Position numbers and translations under genes: made by a program
Assembly (NCBI GenBank): GCA_017311185.1
Contig: JAESUZ010000347.1
Location: forward strand, 124,001 to 188,000
Source of the DNA: Proteles cristata cristata
Taxonomy: Eukaryota > Chordata > Mammalia > Carnivora > Hyaenidae
Length of the DNA: 64,000 nt
Direction: 5' to 3'
Notes under the pieces: generated by a model
Databases searched by the model: none
What the model was told of the DNA's origin: nothing
What the model saw: only the letters and a program-made list of their open reading frames with translations
Shown: one piece after another, positions 1 to 11,174 of the stretch
Position numbering within the stretch: the stretch's first letter is position 1
Layout: each line of letters begins with the position of its first letter

Positions 1-534
1 CCTCACTGTGAGGAAGCACGTCCCTGCACAGATGGGAACCGGGCTCCGTGGAAACCGCACCCGGGCCCTGCAGGCGGTGAGGGTGGAGTCAGGGTGCGCC
101 GGGGCGGTGGCAGCCCTTTCCCGCAGGCGCACGCTTCCCTGAGAGGTGTCCCGGGACCCTGGGCTCTCCTGCCGGTGCCGTCCCCGGCTGCGTGAGTGGG
201 GGGTCGGGAGGACTCCCGGGGAGCGGTGGTCCGGGTGCCGGGGTCTGCCCAGAACCCAGGCTGCTCTGAGCACACGTGCACCTGCTGGCCCTCAGCCTCC
301 ACGTGCTTGACTCTGCCCACATCGGGGCTGCGCCCCAGCCGTGAGGCGCCCCCGTAGGCAGTGAGCCCATGGCGATTTGTCGGCAGCTTGAGGGAGGAGG
401 TGCGCCTGTCCCACACCCCTCCCCACTCTGGAGCGCCCGTGGAGAGGGTGACTGTCCCTCCTCTGGGGTCTGGGCTTCTCTTTTAGAGGCCGAGGGGACC
501 CGGCAGCGGAGCGTGAGGACCAGACACCCCCGCG

Positions 535-1722
535 ATGACCAGGTGGGTCTTGGCAGTGGAGCGGCCTCACCTGGGGCGGGGTGGGGCCGGGGGACGGGCC
601 CTACTCTGCCCCCAGCCCTTCCTCACATGCTGGGCCCCCCCAGTTCCCCTGTCTCCAGAGTCGTCTACAACGGCAAGAGGAACAGTAGCCCCCGCTCACC
701 CCCCAGCAGCAGTGAGATCTTTACCCCGGCCCATGAGGAGAATGTGCGCTTCATTTACGAAGGTACGTGGGACACCCCCAGCCAGGAGCTCTCTGGAGCC
801 CCCCTCCTGCCATCCCGGGGTGTGGGCTCTCCCGCAGCCTTCAGGGGCCCAGCAGCTGGGGTGACTGGGGGCTTGGCTGGTGAGGAGACCCAGGCCTCGA
901 CATGGAGGCGGGCAGCTCTGAGAAAAGGCCGCGTTGGGAGCTGGTCAGGTTTACTTGAGGACAGGGGACCGTTGAGGAAGACGGGCAGACGGCGCGCCCC
1001 CCAGTTCCAGGAGTGTCAATGAGTGTGGCTGGGGTGTCTGAGCACCTGTGCACCCACGTCCCCGTGACGAGTGTGCCAGGAGGTGGGAGAGGTGGGGAGC
1101 CTGGTGGAGGACGGAGGGCTGGCAGGTCAGGTGTGTCCCTGTGACTGCGGCCCTGGTCACCAGGCAGACGAGGGGGTGGCCTGCCGGAGGGGCTGGTCCG
1201 GGAGGCAGCGGCAGGGTGGGGGTGCTCTGAGGACAGCCTCGGGTCAGGGGCGGGTTGGGGGCCGACAGCTGTGAAACGGCAGCGGGGGTGGAGCTCCGAG
1301 GGCCGGGAGGGGTAAGGGCACCGAGCAGGGGCCTGCACGCTGGGGGCTCTGATGCCGCCCCTGCGCTTTGCAGCCTGGCAGGGAGTGGAGCGAGACCTGC
1401 GGAGCCAGATGTCCGGCAGCGAGCGGGGCCTGGTGGAGGAATACGTGGAGAAGGTCCCTAACCCCAGTCTGAAGAGTGAGTGGGGAGCTGACTCGGGAGG
1501 GAGGGGCCGTGCCGGGGCGCAGGGGTGGGGGGGCAAGGAGGCTACCTACTTGCAACACAGTTTGGCAGAGCGCACCCGGTCCCAGGGCTTCCAGAAGCAG
1601 GCGCGGGACAGGGGCCCGGTCTCCCGTGCCACCACCGACCGCTCTGTCCCCTGACAGCCTTCAAGCCCATCGACCTGAGTGACCTGAAGCGCCGGAACAC
1701 GCCTGACGCCAAGAAGTCCTGA
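535..1722 (+). CDS. MCRIP1: MCRIP1 (FAM195B), MAPK-regulated corepressor-interacting protein 1, all coding exons
   Basis: Four coding exons join in frame: 535-542, 644-762, 1374-1475 and 1658-1722, with GT-AG introns. They encode 97 aa, the same length as human MCRIP1. The start ATG at 535 gives MTSSPVSRVV, the family N-terminus; its exon probably begins at 487 after a TTTTAG acceptor, so the untranslated first exon lies left of the window. Ser21-Pro and Thr30-Pro, the ERK sites described in the human protein, are kept. A PIDLS motif near the C-terminus fits the PxDLS docking site for CtBP. The family is known to bind CtBP and DDX6 and to link ERK signalling to gene silencing. The gene converges on GCGR, which is on the opposite strand. 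Residue 16 is Asn where I recall Thr in human. The call is secure; functional statements come from knowledge of the family. Confidence 0.95.
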
Positions 1723-2580
1723 AGCGGGCCGGTGTCCTCCCCCCACCCCCTCGCCTCTGGGAGACCCGGGTGCTGCCCCATGTTGGTCTCCCGGGAAGGG
1801 GAGGGGCCGTGCGCCCAGGGGGCCGTCAACCCCAGCACCAGGACGGGCGTGATTGGTGGCCAAGGCCTGCCCTTCCTCCCTGAGCCCCCTCCTTTCCTCT
1901 CAGGGGGTCGCAAGCTGCCCCTGTCCCTGGGGGGCTCTGGGCCCTGCCAGCCCCTGCTCTCCCCGTAGTGGTCTCTTCAGAGCTGCCTGGCTCTGCCCGC
2001 CCCCACCCCACCCCGGGGCCTTGACTCTGACTCCCCTCCACTTCCCATCACCTCCCATAGCCCCCCACCCCCTACCCCCGTGGCCACTTCCAAGGCCACG
2101 AGGGAGACCAAGGGGGCCTCTGCTGTCTCCCAGGCTGGTGGTACTGGGCTGGGCTTATCCCAGAGGTGGCCCGGAGGCAGGACGAGGGTGGCCCTGCCAT
2201 ACCTGCTGTGTATTCCCTACCAAGTCCTGCTGCTTCTCTGGCCTGGACATGGTGGGGAGCGTCTAAGTCTTCACCCCGCTATCCAGTCCGGCCCTTTCCT
2301 TCCCTGCATCAGCTTCGGGATGGCACCAGCTGTCTGGGCCTGGGGTGTTGCCGGGCACCCCCGCAGAAGGGGTCCTGGGCAGCCAGGCCTAGTCCCTTGT
2401 TGTCTGCGGCCCTGTGGCCACAGCAGCCCCCTCGGGCAGGGGCATGAGGCTGACCCTGGCCCTGTGCTGTGCGCTGGGATGGCCACCAGGGCCCCCCTTT
2501 CCCCCTGTGCTCTCCAAAAGCCAAGTGTCTGTGACTGAAGCCCAAGGGCCAGTGAATAAAGGTGGGTGGCGCTGGGTCGG
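1723..2580 (+). other. MCRIP1: MCRIP1 3' untranslated region
   Basis: Non-coding sequence follows the TGA at 1720-1722. The first canonical polyadenylation signal is AATAAA at 2555-2560, giving a UTR of about 0.85 kb. The exact cleavage site is inferred. Confidence 0.7.
2555..2560 (+). terminator. MCRIP1: Polyadenylation signal of MCRIP1
   Basis: AATAAA about 830 bp after the stop codon, followed by a G/T-rich stretch (GGTGGGTGGCGCTGGGTCGG), as expected of a downstream element. Confidence 0.7.
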
Positions 2581-3102
2581 CCCCTTGGTCTGTCAGGCTC
2601 CTGTCCCAGCCGTCCACACAGGGCTGGAGATCCAAGGTCATGGTCCAGGCGCCCGAATCCAGAAATTCCATCTGCTCCCTGGGTTCTTGTGGGGGGTTCA
2701 GGTCTCACGGGGGTCAGTGGGAGGTGGGCGTGGGCAGTTGTCAGAGGGAGAGGCTGCGGTGGCTCTCCTACATTCTTCAGGGGACCATTCTCTTACGGGT
2801 GGGGGCACCGCAGGCCCTCTGCAGCCCTGAGCCCACGTGCTGGACCCTGGAGGGGAGTGGCTTCGCTGCCCTTCAGATGAAGGGATGGCCATTGAGCCCT
2901 GAGAGAAACCCAAGCGCACTTGACCTTCAAACCTGGAAAGCCCTGGCAGGCCAGGCCCAGATACGCCAAACCGGAATTTATTTTGGGAACACTGTTTCCT
3001 GGAAGAGTATTCTGGGGCCCTACAGGTGGCTCCAGGAGGCATCTTCCCCAGCGGAGGAGGGAGGGCTCCCCAGGGAAGGGGCACAGGAAGGACAGGCCAT
3101 GC

Positions 3103-3108
3103 AATAAA
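3103..3108 (+). terminator. Possible distal polyadenylation signal of MCRIP1
   Basis: A second AATAAA lies 545 bp after the first. It could give a longer MCRIP1 transcript, or it may be chance. Confidence 0.3.
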
Positions 3109-3109
3109 C

Positions 3110-6100
3110 AGCCGCCTTGGCTCGCTGCCAGCGGGCGCTGGCTAGTGCCGGGCCCTGAGCCAAGTCTCTAACCACGTGGCCTTGTTTGCTCCCTGGGGAC
3201 CTGTGGGGTGTTTGGCTGAGGGCTTGAATGCCCACAGCTACCTTCCCTGGCTTCTTGCACTGGTGGTGGTATCCGCGGACCTGTACACCCCACCGCAGGG
3301 CACCGCTCAGAGCCTTTTACTCTCCATGTCCCTGCCCACTTAGGTTTTCTGTGAAATGGAGGCCCTCAGCCTGCGGTCTCTGCCAAGAACACCTGGGAGG
3401 GGGGAGTGTGCTAGGAGGGTGGGTGGGGTTCCGATGGCGACACTGGAGGTGGAGGCTCTGGGGGCAGGGGATGGGTGGGGGTCGGAGGAGGCATACTGGC
3501 CTAACCCTAACTTGGGGTCCAGATACCCCATTTGGAGATTATGACTCCTGGGTGAGGACTCTGTGATCATAAAGGGGGTCTTGGGGACCAGGGGGGAAGG
3601 GGCAGACATGGGTGGAGGGGTGCTAGCTCGTGGGAGGTGGTGGTTGGGCGGAAGTCCTCCCTGTTGGCCTGGCCCCGCCCCCTGACGGGCGGCCCCAGCT
3701 GTGCTGCCACCTCCCCGTCCAAGCGCCGGGGGTCTTCAGCGGCGCTGTGTGGCTGCCTGCCAGTGGCTGGGGACGCCTCCCCTCTCAACGGCGAGGCGGC
3801 GGGCAGTGTGGGGGGCCAGGGCTGCATCCGTTTCTCCTCGTTCTGCACTGCACACGTGCGCAGCGCCGTCTCATTCTGTCTTGACAACTCTGTGGGGCAA
3901 GTTTTATTACCCTACGTTCACGAATGAAACGGTGGCCTCCTAGAAGATAGTGACCTTGTCCACATTTTAGGCCTTTAGTTTTTGTCAAAATTTTAATTTA
4001 GTGAATACTGAGCATGTTCATGTGTATTGACCATGAAAAAGAATTCCCAAATATTTAATACCCAGTCCACATTCCCCTTATCTAAAAACATTTTCAGTGG
4101 GTTTTGAACTCAGGGTGGGAAGGCAAAGCGCATCAGCTGCTTCTGCGTGACATGTCCCCTGAGTCTTCCAGCTGCCCTGCCCCGTTATGGCATTGAAGAC
4201 CCTTGGGTGCTTCAAAGTGGAGTCCCCCTCATTTTGGATTTGCCCAGTCACATCCTTCTGTTATTGGGCTCCTCTGTCCCCCGCATTTCCGTAAACTGAA
4301 GTGAGATAAAAGGCCTGATGGGATTCATAGGAAGAGACCTTGGATGTAATATGGTCACTCTGGCTGCTAATGTTGAGACCGGGTTGTAGGCAGATTCGGG
4401 GCAGAAGTAGACCCATTAGGGCACCTCAGTGAACTCGAGAAAGAGGAAGCTGGGGGTGGGGGTGAGCCGGTGAGGAGCTCTAGGTGGATTGTGGGATTTG
4501 AGGTGTTAAGTAGGAAGATGGGTCCAAAGTGTGGATATGGAAGAGCCACAGGGGCTGGAGATAAAATTGGGAACCATCTAGAAAGGTAAGTTTTCACAGA
4601 TTGAAGAAGGGAGGATGGTGGCCTGATCCTTGAGTGGCGCTGTCAGGGAGGGGAGGAGGAAGCAGGAAACGGGACTGAGCGGTGGAAAATGAGGTCAGAG
4701 AAAGAGCAAGCACGGGGAGGACCTGGGGCTGAGGGTGGCCACGACATCCAGGAAGAGATTAAGGGATCTCAGAGTGGGCCAGCAGCCCTGTCTTCTCCCC
4801 ACTCTCCCCCCACCCACAAGCAACCTTTTTCAGATCTTCAGCTGATTCTTTGATTTGTATTTCTATTTCTAAATAGCATATGTACGCTGTTCCTTCTTGA
4901 TTTTCCGACCTCATTCTCCTCTTCCCCACGCTACTGCTACATACATATGCTCTTCCCATCCACCATTCTTCCTAGACGGTTCTTTTTTTTCTCCCCTAAC
5001 TTTGGTTACATCAGTGTTGATTATATTATGGTGACTATATTTGTATTCGGAGCTGAACCATGTGGTAAGTTGTGATAGTTTTTCTGTTCTGCCCAACTTT
5101 TTGTTTTCCTTGAAGTTATTAATTGCCTTCCTTTTTCATTTGCCTAATTTTCTATGTACTAACACTAGTTAAGTCCTGAACTCTCCACCATGTCATCCAA
5201 ATTTCCCCTCGGTTTGTTTAGTTACTTTGGTCCTCTTGAGGGTGTCTCTCCTGGAGCTTTCTGCCCTGCTTGAAGCCCCCTGCCTCTAGTGATGCATTCA
5301 GCCTGCTAGACAGCTGCCATTCTGGGGAATGACCCCTCAACTCTCTTAAGTTTGATCCCTGATTATTGTAGTCCAGGTTTTCCTCTTTCTGGTTCTTCAC
5401 ACTCATTTTAGTAGCATGTATGTACACACATATGCATGTGCACACATGCAAGACAGTACCCATGTATTCTCTGGGGGGAAAGGCCTGAGGTGAAGGACTG
5501 TAGTAGAGATGAGGAAGGCAGAGGGGCTGGAGTGTTCATTCTCCTGGGCAGAGAGATGTGGGGTTGCTGGGCTATGAGAAAGCGGGTTTCTCAAACCACC
5601 CCCCTCCTCCCTACTTGCACAGCTGCCTGGTCAGAGCCAGTGTTTATTGGCTGGGCAAGTCCAGCCCCTGCCAGACCTCTGCCTCTGCCCTCGGCTCTAC
5701 CGGTCTGCTCCAGTTCCCTTGGGGACGGGGACAAGGGTGAAGGAGGATAAGGGCAGAGGGAGTCGGGATGGGGGGGGCTGTCAGGGGCCACTAGGTGAGT
5801 GGCATACTCCCCAAGGCAGTCACCACCCCTGCGCTCAGCTGGCGTGAAGGAGAACTTAGGCTGTCCTTGTGCCCACACAGGCTTTCAGGCATCAAGGGCT
5901 GGTGGGGGTGGCTGGTGGGCAGGGGCTTGGGAGGTTCTGGCACAAGAGGTAGCCTGAAGCCTCAGTCTTCCAGCTGCATGACTGGCTCTGCCCACCAGTC
6001 CTGTAGAGGTACAGTCTGCTCTGCAGCAACGCTGGCGACCCACCTCGGTCACGCAAGAGCTCAGTCCCCTAACTAGTCTCCAGCCCCTCCCTGGCCACCC

Positions 6101-7380
6101 CTGCCACATCCGGGCCTGCAGTGGGCGTGGGCGGCGCAGGGTGAAGGCCCCCTCAGGAGGGCCCCAGTGCCTGGCGGGTGAGTAATTTTATTTACCTTTC
6201 CTGAGAGGCCTTCTGTCCTCTCATTTTCTCCAATTAGCCTGGCTCTGCCTGAGCAGCTCCAGCCCACGTGGCCTGTGGGGGCTGTGGGCACCCCACACCC
6301 CAGCGCCCAGTGGTCACCTCCCAGGCCCTTGAAGCAGGGACACCCGGCAGGCTGGTCTAGCTTGTGCTCTGTTCCTCTGGCTCCTTCCTCCTCTGACACC
6401 TCCACGCCGGTGTCACAGCACTGGCCGCGCGGGCACTTGGAGGGGTGACCACAGTCCCCACACCGGCTCCTGCCCCCACCCCTTGCATCAGGCACACGAT
6501 CCCCAAGATGGCAGCCTGCACATAGGGCGCATCCCCAAGCAACTGGGTTCCCCGCCTAAGTGCACTGCCTGGGTCTTCCTGAGCCTCCACTCTTCCCTGG
6601 TGAACACCAGCCCTTGCTGCCTGCCAAGCAGGTGCCCACTCATCATGCCGTGGGAAGTGTCCTTGCTGCACACGGCTGCCTGTCCTTCCACACGCTTGAG
6701 TGGTGTGGATCGGGCCTCTCTGCTAAACGAACATCTCGGTACCGTGCAGAGGTCTTGGGAAAATGGCGCCACTGCCCTCCTACCATTTCAATTTAGAGGG
6801 GGGGGTCTGTTCCTTCCGCTTCATCTGCTATATGGTCTGTGAATTGCTGTGGCCAGAGCCGGGACTGAGTAGAGGCCAGTAGAAGATACTCAGTCCTGGA
6901 TTGTCTGCTGACGCCCCTATCGGGCCTGAGCTCAGCCCTGGCTCCAGGAAAGAACCAGAAGTATTCGCATGGGGTTCACGGAAGGAGCGTGGTGCCTGCC
7001 GACCTTCCTCAGCCATCACCTGCCCCTTCGCATCCCTCTGCTGGCAGATGTGACCTTCTGGGGTTTGGGAGCCAAAACGAAGGGACCATCCACTCTGGCC
7101 CAGGGTGTGGGTGAGCCCCACCTAAACCAGCATGGGGGGGTGGCCAGAAACTGCTCCAGCGGGGATGGGGAGGAGCGCTGTCAGCCACTGCTCATGCTTT
7201 GGGGCCCCCCCGCCCCACGAGGCGTTCCAGCTCCAAGTTATCGGCAAAACGGGGGGCTCCCAGAGGCAGCACACCAGCTGCAGGCCCCGTCCAAGGCTGC
7301 TCCCTTCCATGGGGAGGCCCGGGGCCCGGCCCAGCCCTCTTTCAGCCCAGCTCTCCACGGGGTGCAGCCGCTGCTCAGAC
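3110..7380. other. Intergenic region between convergent MCRIP1 and GCGR
   Basis: No gene, felid-type SINE or long conserved reading frame is seen. About 3850-3945 resembles an old MIR element on the minus strand. The AT-richer block 3950-5450 includes text at 4350-4620 that reads like an ancient interspersed repeat I cannot name. The rest is unique-looking GC-rich DNA. Confidence 0.5.
3850..3945 (-). repeat. Old MIR-like SINE fragment
   Basis: The stretch 'GACAACTCTGTGGGGCAAG' followed by 'TTTTATTACCC' follows the middle of the MIR consensus read on the minus strand. It is very diverged. Confidence 0.4.
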
Positions 7381-7650
7381 TCTTTATTGTTGGAGGATAC
7401 ACGTCCCTAAGCACCAGGCACACCTGCAAGGCACTCACAGAGCAGCTTCCCCTCGGACCCCGCCCCCCACTCTCCAGCACAGGGCAGGCGTGTAGAAGGG
7501 AGGCCCCACTCCTCAGACCAGGACACTGGGGGGCAGGGGGGCGGTGGGGCCACTGTCTGGCTCCTGCCCCTCCGGCCTGGGTTCTGGGTTGCCCAGCAGG
7601 TGCCCTCTCTTGGCGCCCGACTCCGGTCTCCACCGGGGCCCCAGGGGCCT
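7365..7650 (-). other. GCGR: GCGR 3' untranslated region
   Basis: Runs from the TAA (7651-7653) to just past the AATAAA signal at 7383-7388. No other feature is seen in it. Confidence 0.65.
7383..7388 (-). terminator. GCGR: Polyadenylation signal of GCGR
   Basis: TTTATT on the plus strand is AATAAA on the minus strand, 263 bp beyond the GCGR stop. It defines a short 3' UTR (about 7365-7650). Confidence 0.7.
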
Positions 7651-10600
7651 TTAGAAGGGGCTCTCAACCGCCCCAGGGAGGCTGCTGACCAGGCAGGTCT
7701 CTGCAGAGGGGTCCTGGCTGGCCCCGTTGCTGCCGCCTCCGCCCCTGGAGAGCAGTGGCTTCTCGCTGGGGGGGCCGCCCCCGGGCCGGGCTGAGGCCAA
7801 GGGCCCGCGCACGTGGCGCTGCGCCCGCAGCGAGTTGCCCACGTGCCAGTGGTGCCAGCGCCGCAGCAGCTCCGACTGCACCTGGGGGGGGCGGGCGGGG
7901 GTGGGGCAGGTTAGGCCAGTCCCACCCCCCCCCAGGACCCCCAACTTCCCAGCCTTGAAGGACTGCTGGGTGCCCTGGGAGTAGGGCAAGGCAGGCTGCA
8001 CCACCACGGGACCCTGGGGTCTTCCGATTCCTGGCCCCCCGCTTCACCGAGCACAGCATGAGCGCCAGGCTAAGGCTGGCCGTCTCGGGGCCAGCACTCG
8101 GCATCGCGGCGAGCGTGACCACGCAGATGGACACGAGTGCCCCACCCCCCTGCATGGGTGAGGCCAGGGCACCTATGCTCCCCTCCGACCCCAACCGCAG
8201 GCCTGGTCCCAGACCTCCCCACCTACCTCCTTGTTGAGGAAACAGTACAGAACAGCCACCAGCAAGCCCTGGAGAGAGAAGGCAGTCAGGGCCGCACCTG
8301 GGCCAGGAGGGGGCCAGGCGGCTGCAGGGCAGGGCCGGCACCTGGAAAGAGCTGAGGAAGAGGTCGAAGAAGAGCTTGGCGGAGCGCAGGGTCCCCTGGG
8401 CGTGCTCGTCGGTCACGAAGGCAAACACCACTTCGTGGACCCCCAGCAAGGGGATGAGGGTCAGCGTGGACTTCGCCAGCCTGCGGAAGGGAGCCTGAGC
8501 CGCCGGCCCCCGCCCTGCCCGCGGGGGACCTGTTCCCTGCCCCTCCGCTCCCCCCTCCCCCAGTCCCTGCCGGTCTCTGGGTCTGTAAGCGCCCCGCACC
8601 CACCGGAACTTGTAGTCAGTGTAGCGCATCTGGCGGGCTCGCAGTTTGGCCACGAGGATGAGAAGGACGCGGATGAAGATGAAGAAGTTGATCTGCGTGT
8701 GGACGGCAGAGCTCAGGGCAGCCCCTGCGCCCCCACCTGGCCCTCCCGTGGCTGGGCCTGGCGCCGGTGGGTGCCCGGCCAGCGCCCCAGCTGAGGGCCT
8801 CCCCTCCTGTCCGCCAGGACTGCTGGCTGCCTCCTCGGGCCCCTCTGCCCCTCCCCGCGGCGCCTCGCGTCCTCACCAGGGTTGCCAGGAAGACAGGGAA
8901 GCGCAGGATCCACCAGAAGCCCATGTTGCCGTTGCTCGTCCAGCACCTGCAAGGCGGAGCCAGTCCGCGACCCGCCTGCGCCTCCCCCGCCCCCGCCCGC
9001 GGGGGTCTCAGAAGTGCCTCGGGGGAGGGAGGGAGACCGGCATAGATGACCCTCACCCTCGGGCAGGGCTGCTTCCCCCCAGCCCCCACCCCCGTCCCTG
9101 CCCCTGCCTCGAGACCCCCCCCACCCAGTGCCGTCCAGCCACTGCCCGCACACCCAGCCCAGCACCCTGAGGGCCAGGAGAGCCGAGCCCCCCGCCACCC
9201 CCGCACCTCTCCTCAGGCCGGCCCACACTCACTGGACGTTCTCGAACAGACACTTGACCACTGCCCAGGGGATGACGAAGAGCACGGGGGCGCCTGCGGG
9301 GAGGGGGCAGCTGTGGTCCCGCGGCCCCGGCCAGCCGGCTCCGCTCCGCCCCGCCCCAGCCCACTCACCCCAGCCGATGCCCAGGTAGAGGGCGAAGCAG
9401 CTCCTGTCCGGGAAGGCGGCGAGGCCCAGCAGGCTGTACAGGTACACGCCCTCCGCCAGCAGCCAGCAGTAGTTGGCCACGACGCCGTACTGCATGAACA
9501 CCGCGGCCACCCGGCAGCCGGCCACTGCCTGGCCGCAGGGGCAGCGTGAGCGCCGGTCCCGCGGCCGCCCGCCGCCCGGGGGCTGGGAGGCCCGGAGGCC
9601 GGGGCTGGGTGCTCACCCCGTCACTCAGCCAGAGGCTCACGCTGAGGTCGTCGCCGATCTTCTGGCTGTAGCGGGTCTTGAGCAGCGTGTCGATGACCAG
9701 CACGGAACTGGCCTTGAGCACGAAGGACGCGAACAGGTTCGCGTGGATGTAGTTTCGCGTGCAGTGCAGCTTCCTGCGGGGACAGTGAGTCGATGCGCAC
9801 CTGCCGCCCCGACCTGCCTCGGGGGGGGTCCCGGGCAGGGTGGGCGGCCATACCTGAGGCCCAGCAGGGTGGCGAGGGCCAGGAGCAGGGCCCCCAGGGA
9901 GAGAGAGTACCCGACCGTGTACATCACCTGGAAGCTGCTGTACATCTTGGCCACGTCCTTCTGCAAAGCGTGGGGGCCGGTCAGGGATGGGGTGCCACCG
10001 CGCCCCGCCCCCCGCCGCCCCTGCCGTCCCCGCGCCGCGGGCCGACCTGGACCTCAATCTCCTCGTCGTCCATCTGGCACTGAGAAGCATTTCGCCACGG
10101 CTGCCCCCGGGGCCCGCGCACCCACTGCCCATCGGGCCCACACTTCTTGAAGACGAGGCGGTGCTGCACTGGAGGGGCAGGGGCAGGTCAGCGCCAGGCC
10201 CGGGACCCCCAGGCCAAGCCCGCCTCCCCCCGCGGTTACCTTTGTGGTGCCAGGGCAGGTACCAGGGGCAGGAGGTGATGGCTGTGGTGTTGGGAGGGGT
10301 GTCTGGCCAGCAGGAGTACTTATCGAAGGTCCTATTACAGACCAGCTCTGCAAGGCAGGGCGGGGGCGGGGACTGAGCAGGGCCCACTTGCCTCGTCTCA
10401 GACGCCCCCCACCCCCACCCCCACCCCGGCTACCTCCCCGCACACACTCCCAACGCCCCCCTTGCGGTGCCTCCCTCTCTGGGGGCCGCACCGACTCTGT
10501 GGCTCGCACGCCCTCCTCTGCTCTGCCCGGCACGGGCCCTCTGCCTCCGCCGGACAGTGGCTCCCGGGCCCCGGGCAGCTCCGCCCGCCCTGATGTCTCG

Positions 10601-11174
10601 CTCCACGCCAAGTGGCCCTCGAACTTGTGCACCCCGTGCCCGCCTGGGCCGCCTGCGCGGTGGCCCATCTGCCCCGTGCCCGGGCCTCGCCCGCCACGCC
10701 GTCCACCCGCCGGGCCTGAGGCTCCACGGGGTAAAGACGTGACCCCCGGGGCCAGCGACGGGGGTGAGGTGCGCTGCGCGGCCCCGGTTCTGGGCCAGCT
10801 CTTTTCCTTCCTGGGGTGTGGCCCTGGATAAGTCGCTGACTGGCCTTTCTGAGGCTCCCCCGCAGACGGGGTGGGGGCGGGACGTGGTGAGAGGCTGGGG
10901 GCTCACCGGTGGCGGGAGGCAGCAGGCTCAGGTTGTGGAGACACTGGTCGCCGTACAGCTTCCACTTCTCAAACAGGAAGTCCATCACCTGGGCGAGGGG
11001 GCCCTGTGGCTGGGCAGGCAGGCGAGGGGACAGGGGACGGGCTGCGTCAGGGGGCGGCAGGCGGCGGGCGAGCGTGAGCGCGGGGAGGCTGGCGGGGCCC
11101 CTGGCGGCGCTCACCTGACAGGCCAGCAGCAGCAGCAGGAGGAGGTGGCGGCGGTGTGGTCGGGCGGGGGGCAT
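7651..11174 (-). CDS. GCGR: Glucagon receptor, 13 coding exons
   Basis: Coding exons, in transcript order: 11115-11174, 10907-11009, 10240-10347, 10047-10168, 9854-9960, 9617-9773, 9369-9528, 9233-9293, 8877-8946, 8604-8692, 8342-8480, 8227-8268, 7651-7881. They sum to 1449 nt, or 482 aa (human 477). All introns are GT-AG and phase closes at every junction. The product is a class B1 G-protein-coupled receptor for glucagon that couples mainly to Gs at the plasma membrane of liver and other cells. A signal peptide with a run of seven leucines opens the protein. The cysteine-rich hormone-binding domain ([27 protein letters not shown]) follows, then seven membrane segments including the family signatures [23 protein letters not shown] and [14 protein letters not shown]. 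The tail is Ser/Gly-rich and ends in ESPF. The human sequon at Asn78 is missing (NTTAITS here). The ATG at 11174 is chosen because it begins the signal peptide. Confidence 0.96.

Noticed and set aside
369..1022. 217-codon frame over the MCRIP1 region
   Set aside because: It reads through introns; the spliced 97-aa MCRIP1 explains the conserved part.
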